Source: an uncultured Clostridiaceae bacterium (GTDB lineage: Bacteria; Bacillota; Clostridia; TANB77; CAG-508). From it: a DNA stretch of 25,247 nucleotides. Of the stretch, positions 16,377-23,399 are shown one piece after another; the first letter of the stretch is position 1, and each line of letters begins with the position of its first letter. The stretch covers positions 1 through 25,247 of the forward strand of contig CATXTS010000014.1 of the NCBI GenBank assembly GCA_958402495.1, given 5' to 3'. Made by a program: the position numbers and the translations under genes. Below the pieces are notes generated by a model. That model was not told the origin of the DNA. It saw nothing but the letters and a program-made list of their open reading frames with translations, and made no database searches.

Positions 16377-17508
16377 CTTCTATAATTTTGTTCCAACTGT
16401 ACTCTTCTTCTATTCTTTTGGTAGATTGTTTATCCAATTGTTCTATTTCCTCGCCTGTCATGTTATCACACTTTTCTATTAATTGTGATAGGTTTCCTTC
16501 TTGTTTATTCCAGTAACAAGCTGATGTTTGTCCAACTTCTTGATTAAATCCTACCTCTAATAGCAAATTTAATTTTGTAGAAGCTAATGCTTCTAATAAA
16601 GATGGATTGGTTCCTCCTACTTCATGACCATGTATATAGCCATATGCTTGTTCTCTGATTATCTTTAATAATTGTGTATCATATACCGTTCCTACAAACT
16701 TGATTCTTTTATCTGCTTCAAAGTTTAATTTTTCTTGTAAGGTTCTATAAAATTTATTTTTTTCCACATTAGTAATCACAACTAAATCTTTTTTAGTTGT
16801 GGATTTCATAAATTCACGTATCATTGTCTCATAATTGTTCTCTGGTACAAATCTTCCTACAATTACATAATAGTTTTGTGGTTTTATATCATACTTTTTC
16901 ATCCAGTTTATTACTTTTTCATTTTCCTTTGCTAAAGTACTTTTGGCAACGTCTGACCCATATGCAATAAATGTGGTTTTGGGACTATATGACTTATAAT
17001 CTTCTTTTATATAGTTTTCAATGTTTACAGAATCACAAATTAGTAAATCTGCATGTTTAACCATTAATTTTTCTGAGAATTTCCAATATTTTTTTATAAA
17101 GGTATTCCATTTGGCTCTTTTCCATTCATGTCCATCTGGATTTATATATAATTTGATTCCCATTTTTTTCATTTTCTTTTTGTAATGTCCTATAAAAGGC
17201 CCTATACGGCAGGCAAGTATATATATAATAGCATTTTGTATTTGATGTTCTTTTATATATTTGATACTTTGTTTTAAAGCCATTAAATCATAATATACAG
17301 CCTTAGCTGGTCCAATATTGGGAACTGGTATTTTAAAACAAGTTGCCTGATTATAGATAAATGTCTCTTTCCCTTTTCCTAGGCAGGCTACATGATAAGT
17401 GATTTCTGCTTGTTGCTTTCTTGCTGTTAAATTCTCTACAAATGTTTCGAATCCTCCATATTTTGCTGGAATTCCTTTTGAGCCAATAATAAATATATGT
17501 GTTTGCAT
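16351..17508 (-). CDS. DUF1972 glycosyltransferase (Cps2T/rhamnosyltransferase-like)
   Basis: A 385-residue GT4-type enzyme carrying the N-terminal DUF1972 domain. IIGSKGIPAKYGGFETFVENL at the start is the family hallmark, followed by NPDGHEWKRAKW (about 133-144) and CDSVNIENYI. The donor-side segment contains YVIVGRFVPENNYETM and HGHEVGGTNPSLLEALA. In streptococcal capsule clusters the DUF1972 enzyme Cps2T adds rhamnose as the second sugar after the initiating transferase; here too it is directly next to the initiator gene (one-base gap), so it probably adds the second sugar. The donor is an inference from family. Confidence 0.9.
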   Translation of the reverse strand: MQTHIFIIGSKGIPAKYGGFETFVENLTARKQQAEITYHVACLGKGKETFIYNQATCFKIPVPNIGPAKAVYYDLMALKQSIKYIKEHQIQNAIIYILACRIGPFIGHYKKKMKKMGIKLYINPDGHEWKRAKWNTFIKKYWKFSEKLMVKHADLLICDSVNIENYIKEDYKSYSPKTTFIAYGSDVAKSTLAKENEKVINWMKKYDIKPQNYYVIVGRFVPENNYETMIREFMKSTTKKDLVVITNVEKNKFYRTLQEKLNFEADKRIKFVGTVYDTQLLKIIREQAYGYIHGHEVGGTNPSLLEALASTKLNLLLEVGFNQEVGQTSACYWNKQEGNLSQLIEKCDNMTGEEIEQLDKQSTKRIEEEYSWNKIIEAYEKLFLS

Positions 17509-17509
17509 G

Positions 17510-18226
17510 TTATAGTGCCCCTTCTTTTTTGAAAATTTTTGTGAACGTTTTGATAAGAATTTTTATATCAAACCATAAATTCTTATCCTGGATATAAGCC
17601 AAGTCCATGGTCGTTCTTTCTTCAAAGTCTACGTCGCTTCTTCCATTTACTTGCCAATACCCCGTTAAACCTGGTTTACAGGTAATGATGGTATCATAGG
17701 CTTGTCCCATATCTTTTTGCTCTCTTGGTAAATAAGGTCTTGGTCCTACAAGACTCATTTCTCCTTTTAGGATATTGATAAATTGTGGAAATTCATCAAT
17801 ACTCACCTTTCTGATAAATTTGCCTATTTTTGTGATACGTGGGTCATATTTTAATTTCTTATATTTTCTATATTCTTGTCTTGCCTCTTCATTTTCTGCT
17901 AAGTATTTGGCTAAAATATCATCTGCACCGACTATCATAGACCTATACTTATACATTTTAAATAATTTTCCGTCTTTTCCTATTCTTTGTTGGGTATAAA
18001 AAACAGGTCCATTTTCTTTGGCAATCGCGTTAGCTAAATAAACCACTAAGGTAATAGGTGCCAAGCAAATTATACCTACTATTCCCCCTATAATATCCAT
18101 TCCTCTTTTGATACCAGCATATAGTTTGTTTTCTTGTGCTAATTTTTTGGTATGTTTAACAATTTGAGAAGTTACTAAAATATTTTCTGATAAAACAGCA
18201 TTATCATTTGCAATATTTGGGCTCAT
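17510..18226 (-). CDS. Initiating undecaprenyl-phosphate sugar phosphotransferase
   Basis: A 238-residue bacterial sugar transferase (PF02397) that transfers sugar-1-phosphate from a nucleotide sugar to undecaprenyl phosphate, the first membrane step of repeat-unit synthesis. One membrane segment lies at about 43-70 after KRGMDIIGG. The catalytic region has QQRIGKDGKLFKMYKYRSM, SIDEFPQFINILKGEMSLVG, then PRPYLPRE and GLTGYWQVNGRSD. It is the short form without the extra N-terminal four-helix domain of WbaP/WcaJ. GGAGG lies seven bases upstream of the start. It is first in the long operon, behind a near-consensus promoter. Whether it transfers glucose, galactose or another sugar cannot be told. 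Confidence 0.95.
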   Translation of the reverse strand: MSPNIANDNAVLSENILVTSQIVKHTKKLAQENKLYAGIKRGMDIIGGIVGIICLAPITLVVYLANAIAKENGPVFYTQQRIGKDGKLFKMYKYRSMIVGADDILAKYLAENEEARQEYRKYKKLKYDPRITKIGKFIRKVSIDEFPQFINILKGEMSLVGPRPYLPREQKDMGQAYDTIITCKPGLTGYWQVNGRSDVDFEERTTMDLAYIQDKNLWFDIKILIKTFTKIFKKEGAL

Positions 18227-18252
18227 ACAATCTCCTCCGATTTCCTGTGTTT

Positions 18253-18282
18253 ATTATATAATTTATGTATCCCGCTTGTCAA
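18253..18282 (-). promoter_or_regulatory. Promoter of the exopolysaccharide operon
   Basis: On the minus strand TTGACA (18282-18277), an 18-base spacer and TATAAT (18258-18253) lie about 27 bases before the start at 18226. Both hexamers are perfect. This is the only good promoter seen for the genes down to 7590. Confidence 0.8.
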
Positions 18283-18338
18283 TTCTTTTTGTCGTATTTT
18301 CTACTTTATTGCGGTAATACAATCCATTCGTTTCCATA

Positions 18339-18354
18339 ATGTTACAAAATGTAG
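18339..18354. promoter_or_regulatory. Candidate operator-like motif ATGTTACAAAATGTAG
   Basis: The core TACA-AAA-TGTA is palindromic. A near-identical sequence lies at 25201-25219, just upstream of the -35 of the LRR/cohesin operon. Here it lies 57 bases upstream of the -35. Two occurrences only, so a shared regulator is a guess. Confidence 0.25.
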
Positions 18355-18384
18355 AAAAAAAGAAAGCTTATTTTTAAGCTTTCT
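18355..18384 (-). terminator. Intrinsic terminator of the LCP operon
   Basis: On the minus strand AGAAAGCTTA pairs perfectly with TAAGCTTTCT around a 4-base loop (18361-18384) and is followed by a run of T (18360-18355). It starts 16 bases after the LCP stop and separates that operon from the polysaccharide operon promoter. Confidence 0.92.
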
Positions 18385-18400
18385 TATAGTATTATTTAGT

Positions 18401-19528
18401 TTAGCGATAACCTGTCTTCTTTACAATTTTGTCACTAATTTCCTGTACCGTTTTAGTTGGTTCATATTTTTCTTCCCCAAATAATTCTTTATGTAATTTC
18501 GTTACATTTTCTTCTAAAGTAACTGGTACCCCATACCATCTATCCAAAGTAATTCCCTTTGTCTCATATGGCCAACCAATACTATTGGTTACTTTATAAC
18601 TCATCATATCTGGTAACATAGCGATAATATCTGCTGCTTTTATATTGGTATATACCTTTGGAAGAATATCATCTAAGAAACTATTAATTTCACCAATACT
18701 CTTTGTTTTTATTTTTTGTAACATAGCAGTTAATACATCTCTCATACGTTCTGTTCTTTTGTAATCTCCACCGGCTGTATAACGAATTCTAGAATATGCT
18801 ACCGCTTGAATACCATCTAAAGTTTGTGTTCCTGTTTTCGTTATATGTTTAGATTTAATTCCTGTTACCTTCGAGGTTTCGTCAATATAATTGTTAATAT
18901 AATTGATTTCTGACTGTTCGATTTTAATGCTAACGCCTCCTAAGGCATTGACAGCTTCTGCCACTAAATCAAAGTTAACCGTTACAAATTCTTTTATATT
19001 TAAATCTAAGTTGGTATTTAGTGTGCTAATGGCTAAGGGAGCTTCTCCATAAGAATACGCATGTGTTACTTTATCTAGCCCATGTCCTTCTATTTGTAAA
19101 TAGGTATCACGATATACTGATAATAATCTAACTTCTTTTGTCTTGTTATTGATACTAGCAATGATGATACAATCACTTCGATTGCCTTTTCCCAAATTAT
19201 CATCTCTACTGTCTACTCCAAATAGCGCAATATTACGATAGCCTGATAGGTTTTGAGCAACTTCTTTTGAAATATCTAAATCATCTTCATTTATAGTAAC
19301 TTGTTGCATTTTTCCTAATTTGTCTGTCATATACCAATAAGCACCACCTACTACACCACCTAGAATGATAATCAATATAAGCATAATGACACCAAATATT
19401 TTTAGTCCTTTATGTTTTTTTTGTTTTGGTTTTCTATTACGCATAGGTGCTTGTTCTTCTTGTCTTTCTTCATAATTTCTTCTTTTCGGTCTGTTCTGTC
19501 TACTATCCGCTGCATGTTTTGCTCCCAT
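18401..19528 (-). CDS. LCP (LytR-CpsA-Psr) family cell-wall glycopolymer ligase
   Basis: A 375-residue membrane-anchored enzyme that transfers lipid-linked glycopolymers to peptidoglycan. A very basic cytoplasmic tail of about 42 residues precedes one membrane helix (about 43-67). The extracellular LCP domain shows NIALFGVDSRDD, GNRSDCIIIASI, LSVYRDTYL, VTHAYSYG and AYSRIRYTAGGDYKRTERMR, the charged residues that bind the polyprenyl pyrophosphate. AAGGAGG lies seven bases before the start. It is the second gene after a small membrane protein and ends in a strong terminator. In this setting it most likely attaches the polysaccharide made by the adjacent operon to the wall. Confidence 0.95.
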   Translation of the reverse strand: MGAKHAADSRQNRPKRRNYEERQEEQAPMRNRKPKQKKHKGLKIFGVIMLILIIILGGVVGGAYWYMTDKLGKMQQVTINEDDLDISKEVAQNLSGYRNIALFGVDSRDDNLGKGNRSDCIIIASINNKTKEVRLLSVYRDTYLQIEGHGLDKVTHAYSYGEAPLAISTLNTNLDLNIKEFVTVNFDLVAEAVNALGGVSIKIEQSEINYINNYIDETSKVTGIKSKHITKTGTQTLDGIQAVAYSRIRYTAGGDYKRTERMRDVLTAMLQKIKTKSIGEINSFLDDILPKVYTNIKAADIIAMLPDMMSYKVTNSIGWPYETKGITLDRWYGVPVTLEENVTKLHKELFGEEKYEPTKTVQEISDKIVKKTGYR

Positions 19529-19553
19529 TATTTTTCCTCCTTTGATTCTTTTC

Positions 19554-19895
19554 TTATACTTTTGACCAGAACCAATCCAAGCTATTGTCTATACTTTTCT
19601 TTTTATTTGCTTTCGTTTCCATATCGTCAATCCATAAATAACAAAAAAATGAAATTAATATAAACGCAAAGTCTACTGCTATGCTAAACGCTATGGTTGC
19701 AGTTAACCCTTCAATCGTGCTATCTATAAAATAGAATTCAATAGCATGTCCTACTAATAAAGTTAGGAAAACTAATAACATAATACAAGGGAAAATGCTC
19801 TTCTTCGTTTCCTTTCCTAATAAGATTACTAGAACAAATAATACTAGTGCTAGTAAAACAGATACGGGATTTGTAAAATTAATTAATGGCGTCAT
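19554..19895 (-). CDS. Small uncharacterised three-helix membrane protein
   Basis: A 113-residue hydrophobic protein that I do not recognise. Three membrane segments are predicted by eye at about 11-28, 33-57 and 65-89, followed by a charged tail (METKANKKKSID) ending in DWFWSKV. GAAGGAGG precedes the start by seven bases, so it is certainly expressed. It is first in an operon with the LCP gene (25-base gap) and lies inside the polysaccharide region, so an accessory role in polymer attachment or export is possible but unproven. Confidence 0.75.
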   Translation of the reverse strand: MTPLINFTNPVSVLLALVLFVLVILLGKETKKSIFPCIMLLVFLTLLVGHAIEFYFIDSTIEGLTATIAFSIAVDFAFILISFFCYLWIDDMETKANKKKSIDNSLDWFWSKV

Positions 19896-19944
19896 TTGTG
19901 TGCCTCCTTCATATTTTTTTCTTTTGCTTTTTTCTTATTCTTTT

Positions 19945-19972
19945 ATTATAACATATTCTTTTTATATTTCAA
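19945..19972 (-). promoter_or_regulatory. Promoter of the small membrane protein/LCP operon
   Basis: On the minus strand TTGAAA (19972-19967), a 16-base spacer and TATAAT (19950-19945) with an extended TG. It lies directly after the cpsB stop, and I see no terminator between, so read-through from cpsB is possible as well. Confidence 0.75.
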
Positions 19973-19983
19973 TAACCTATATT

Positions 19984-20757
19984 TTATTTGCTAAAGAATT
20001 TTGTAAACCATTTTTCTTTATAAGTTAAAGGATTCGGTATATCTATGACTTCATCTTGAAGGACTTTTTGTGCATTTACAGTAGATAAGTAGGTATACGC
20101 TTCTCCTCCTATCCATTTTTGTATGATATGCATAGCTTCCTCTATTTTTAAATAAATATGATTTGGTCTATGGACATCAGAGCCCAATAAATGAATCATT
20201 TGATGTTCTAATAAGATTTTGACAGTTTCTTTGCAGGTTTTTCCATATTGTCCAAGAACGCTTCCATAATTTGCTTGTAATAAGACACCATCCTCTATTA
20301 AAGGAATTAGTTTATTGGGGTCTTTTTGTACCCAGCTATATCTTTCAGGATGTGCTATAATAGGAATTTTTCCTGCTGATAAAATTTGGTATACCACTTC
20401 TGTTAAATTAACACATTCTGTATTCATTGGTAATTCAAATAATACATAACGCGTTTGGTTCAAAGTACTGGTTTTTTTTGTATCCATTAATGTCATGATA
20501 TCTGATGTTATATACATTTCATTTCCTGCATAGATTTGTATAGGTATTTTTTCTTTTTCTAATTGCTCTTTTATACGCTCTATCTTTTCTAAAATGGTTG
20601 TCATTTCTACTTCATAGTAGTCTTCCATATAATGTGGCGTTAGGATAACATCTGTAAAACCTGCTTTTTGTGCTTCTTTTAACATTTCTATAGAATCTTC
20701 TATGGTTTTAGCACCATCGTCTACACCAAAAGCAATATGACTATGTACATCTACCAT
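19984..20757 (-). CDS. cpsB: CpsB/YwqE-type tyrosine-protein phosphatase
   Basis: A 257-residue PHP-fold, metal-dependent phosphatase that removes phosphate from the tyrosine cluster of the partner kinase. The metal ligands are visible: H5 and H7 in DVHSH, H42 in TPHY, E80 in GNE, H136 in AHPERY, and D194/H196 in GSDVH. Length is typical. It follows cpsD by four bases, with its ribosome site inside the end of cpsD, so the kinase and its phosphatase are made together. Cytosolic. Confidence 0.94.
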   Translation of the reverse strand: MVDVHSHIAFGVDDGAKTIEDSIEMLKEAQKAGFTDVILTPHYMEDYYEVEMTTILEKIERIKEQLEKEKIPIQIYAGNEMYITSDIMTLMDTKKTSTLNQTRYVLFELPMNTECVNLTEVVYQILSAGKIPIIAHPERYSWVQKDPNKLIPLIEDGVLLQANYGSVLGQYGKTCKETVKILLEHQMIHLLGSDVHRPNHIYLKIEEAMHIIQKWIGGEAYTYLSTVNAQKVLQDEVIDIPNPLTYKEKWFTKFFSK

Positions 20758-20761
20758 TGTT

Positions 20762-21742
20762 TTATTCTTCTCCTTTTTTTAGCTTCTGTCTTTCTTCATC
20801 AATATAAGCATTCATCTGTTTTAATAATTCTGCTGGCGTTGGTTCTACTTCTTGCATACGATTTTCTTTTTGTTCTTTAGACATATCTTTTTCAAAATCA
20901 TAAATCGTAGATTTAGGCGTATTGCCTTCTTTGTTTTGTCTAATAACTTCTTTTGCTTTAGCACGTACAGTTTCTTTGTTATGGTCGATTTTAATTTGTT
21001 CTTCTTGCTTACTAATGGTTTCTTTTTTAGTTTTTAAATTACTATTTCCTGAACTACCATAATAATAAGTTGTGTAATACTCTTTTTGTGTTACTGGCAT
21101 CTTGTTAATCACTACTCCTGCAATTTTTCCACCTACATTTTCAATATCTTTTTTTACCTTTTCTAGGTCATCCATTTTGGTTTCTTTATAGGCTGTTACA
21201 ATTAAAGTGGTATCTACATATCTAGAAATAATAATAGCATCTGTTACTAAATTACTTGGCGTACCATCATAAATGACTAAGTCACATACTTGCTCTAAAG
21301 TGTTCATAGCATTTACCATCTGTTCTGAAACCAATAATTCTGATGGGTTTGGTGGAATGTTTCCTGCTGGTATTAAGTATAGATTTTTGACTTCTGTCTC
21401 TCGTATGTAGGATAATACATTGGGATTACTATCTTCTCCGTTAGAGTTAATACCGGATAAGAAATTAGATAGACCTGGTGCAGGTGCCACACCAAATATA
21501 GAAAATTGTCTTCCTTTTCTCATATCACAATCCACTAAAATTACTTTTTTACCAGCTTGTGCAAAGGCAACTGCTAAATTAGCCGTAATCCAACTTTTCC
21601 CTTCTGATGGTGATGTACTAGTTACTAGTAAAGATTTTAATCCTTTTTTAGTATTCATAAATTGTATATTGGTTCTTAATGTTCTAAAAATTTCTGAAAT
21701 AGGAGATTTTGGGTCTCTATAGGTTATGACTTCTTTTTTCAT
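20762..21742 (-). CDS. cpsD: CpsD/YwqD-type BY-kinase with C-terminal extension
   Basis: A 326-residue bacterial tyrosine kinase of the P-loop family that autophosphorylates and controls polysaccharide polymerisation with its membrane adaptor. Walker A is TSPSEGKS (43-50), Walker A' is ILVDCDM (68-74), and the Walker B-like strand is LVIYDGTP (155-162). The tyrosine cluster EYYTTYYYG (221-229) is the usual end of such kinases, but here about 97 more residues follow. This tail is rich in Lys, Glu and Gln and looks extended or coiled, with one more tyrosine pair-like site (IYDF). The ATG overlaps the cpsC stop (TAATG), so the two genes are translationally coupled. Confidence 0.94.
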   Translation of the reverse strand: MKKEVITYRDPKSPISEIFRTLRTNIQFMNTKKGLKSLLVTSTSPSEGKSWITANLAVAFAQAGKKVILVDCDMRKGRQFSIFGVAPAPGLSNFLSGINSNGEDSNPNVLSYIRETEVKNLYLIPAGNIPPNPSELLVSEQMVNAMNTLEQVCDLVIYDGTPSNLVTDAIIISRYVDTTLIVTAYKETKMDDLEKVKKDIENVGGKIAGVVINKMPVTQKEYYTTYYYGSSGNSNLKTKKETISKQEEQIKIDHNKETVRAKAKEVIRQNKEGNTPKSTIYDFEKDMSKEQKENRMQEVEPTPAELLKQMNAYIDEERQKLKKGEE

Positions 21743-22470
21743 TATCTTTTTCCTCCTTTGCTCATTTTCGTAAAGTTAGCATCAAAGTCACATAGTGGAA
21801 TTGTCGTAAGAACAGATAATCCTATTTTCTTTTCCACATCTTCTTTGTTTTTAACCGATGTGTCTAACATATTAGCTATTAAAGCATAAATAACAGCTAT
21901 AACCGCTCCTATAAAAGCAAAGATAACTAAGTCTTTTGGGTGATTGACATTGTATGGTGAAGTAGCTACTTCTGCTTTGTCCCATACCTGCACGTTATTA
22001 ATGTTATATACTCCATTGGCTACTTTTTCTATAAAAATATCTGCTATTTCACTGGCAATTCTTTGTGCCACTTCTGGTTTCACATCTGCTACGGTGATTT
22101 TAATTAAGTCTGTATCTTTCACAGCACTAACCGTTATATTGTTCTTCAAATCTGCTTCTGTCTTTTGAATTTTCAAATTACTAATGACTTCACTTAAAAT
22201 ATTTTTACTTTTAATTAATTCTGTATAGGTAGATACTAATTTTTGATTTAAAGTAAGGTCTGTTGTTGTAATGGTATCTCCACTATTATTGCCTGTTGTA
22301 CTTGTAGAAGATTTTGCTAAAATAATGGTGGTTGCTGATTGATATTTTGGTGTTACAAAAATATAAGAGTAGATAACACCTATGACTACAAAGATAGCCA
22401 CTATGACTATAATATATAGCCTTCTACTCCAAAATATATTTAGTAATTCTTTTAAATCTAATTCTTCCAT
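21742..22470 (-). CDS. cpsC: CpsC/YwqC-type chain-length determinant and kinase adaptor
   Basis: A 242-residue Wzz-family (polysaccharide copolymerase) membrane protein. The first membrane helix lies at about 17-38 after LKELLNIFWSRR, then an extracellular region rich in Ser/Thr (ATTIILAKSSTSTTG). The second helix lies at about 178-200, preceded by the proline-containing PYNVNHPKDL typical of the family. The short cytoplasmic tail (ends KMSKGGKR) would activate CpsD. It controls polymer length together with Wzy. It is first in the cpsCDB operon; GAGAGG lies upstream of the ATG. Confidence 0.92.
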   Translation of the reverse strand: MEELDLKELLNIFWSRRLYIIVIVAIFVVIGVIYSYIFVTPKYQSATTIILAKSSTSTTGNNSGDTITTTDLTLNQKLVSTYTELIKSKNILSEVISNLKIQKTEADLKNNITVSAVKDTDLIKITVADVKPEVAQRIASEIADIFIEKVANGVYNINNVQVWDKAEVATSPYNVNHPKDLVIFAFIGAVIAVIYALIANMLDTSVKNKEDVEKKIGLSVLTTIPLCDFDANFTKMSKGGKR

Positions 22471-22508
22471 GTTTTTCTTTCTTCCTCTCGTTTATTTTCA
22501 TCTGTCTT

Positions 22509-22538
22509 ATTATATCGAATATCCTATACTTTTGGCAA
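22509..22538 (-). promoter_or_regulatory. Promoter of the cpsCDB operon
   Basis: On the minus strand TTGCCA (22538-22533), an 18-base spacer and a perfect TATAAT (22514-22509) lie about 39 bases before the cpsC start. Confidence 0.65.
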
Positions 22539-22585
22539 GTGCTTTTCCTATTTTCTTTCATGTTTTTTAACTATTTTTTTCCAAA

Positions 22586-22621
22586 GAAAAACTACCTAGA
22601 AATATAGTGGTTCCTAGGTAG
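22586..22621 (-). terminator. Intrinsic terminator of the LRR/cohesin operon
   Basis: On the minus strand CTACCTAG (22621-22614) pairs with CTAGGTAG (22599-22592), extended by GAA/TTT to 11 pairs, then TTTTT (22591-22587). It lies 18 bases after the cohesin gene stop. Confidence 0.85.
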
Positions 22622-22639
22622 CTTCTTTTTATTTTTTTA

Positions 22640-23383
22640 CTATTTTAATGGAATAGAACGATAACGAATATAGGCAATTATACCAATTCCTAAAATAACA
22701 ACAAATCCAAAGACGATTCCAAGTCCACTTCCAGTTTGTGGAATCGTAGTAGCTGCTTGTGTTTTATCTTTTTGGTCTACTTTTACTGGTTCTACGGTTA
22801 TATTGCTGGTTGTATTGGTTTTGGTAGTTGTATTCGTATTAACAACAACATTTACAGGAATATGATTTGTATTTTGTGTATCCTCATTATTGTTTGGTGT
22901 CTGGTTAGCTAATAAGGTATAGGTTATGTTTTGATTTACTGTAGATTCATTGGTTCCATCTGAAATAATTAAATTGCTAATACTTACTTTTGTTGTTTTA
23001 GCAGTTGCTCCACTTTTTAGTTTTAAACTAATTTGGGCTATATTGGTATTGGCTTTTGCCTTTTTAGTGGTAGATAGAAATTTGCCTGTAGCAGGTTCAT
23101 AATCTGGTTCTTCCCAACCATTCAATTCTGTAATCGTTGCACTTTCAAATACATTTTTATCATAATTTAAGGTTCCTTCATAGCCCAAAATACCATCTGC
23201 ATTATAGTCTCCTAATTTCAAATAAATAGTAACGGTTGTTTGGTTTTTGGCTATTTGCGTACTGCTTGTCTCTACTTTTACATTAAAAGCACTTGCTGCC
23301 TTGCTATTGCTTATGAATACGGTTAATAGTATAAGGCTTATTACTACTATACCCATGATTTTGTTTACCATTTGTTTTTTCAT
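22640..23383 (-). CDS. Sortase-anchored protein with one cohesin-like domain
   Basis: A 247-residue surface protein. Residues 1-30 form a signal peptide ending near SKAAS. Residues ~32-158 resemble a cohesin domain: FNVKVETSSTQIAKNQTTV, then GYEGTLNYDKNVFE (67-80), PATGKF and a strand-rich remainder ending YTLL. A low-complexity Asn/Thr linker follows (about 160-210). The C-terminus is a wall-sorting signal: IPQTG (214-218, an LPXTG variant), a hydrophobic helix (about 220-238) and the basic tail RYRSIPLK. Cohesins bind dockerins, so it should display a dockerin-bearing partner on the wall. The gene 16 bases upstream encodes just such a protein. No sortase gene is in the window. The fold call rests on motif pattern, not on a search. 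Confidence 0.85.
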   Translation of the reverse strand: MKKQMVNKIMGIVVISLILLTVFISNSKAASAFNVKVETSSTQIAKNQTTVTIYLKLGDYNADGILGYEGTLNYDKNVFESATITELNGWEEPDYEPATGKFLSTTKKAKANTNIAQISLKLKSGATAKTTKVSISNLIISDGTNESTVNQNITYTLLANQTPNNNEDTQNTNHIPVNVVVNTNTTTKTNTTSNITVEPVKVDQKDKTQAATTIPQTGSGLGIVFGFVVILGIGIIAYIRYRSIPLK

Positions 23384-23399
23384 TTGTCTTACCTTCTTT

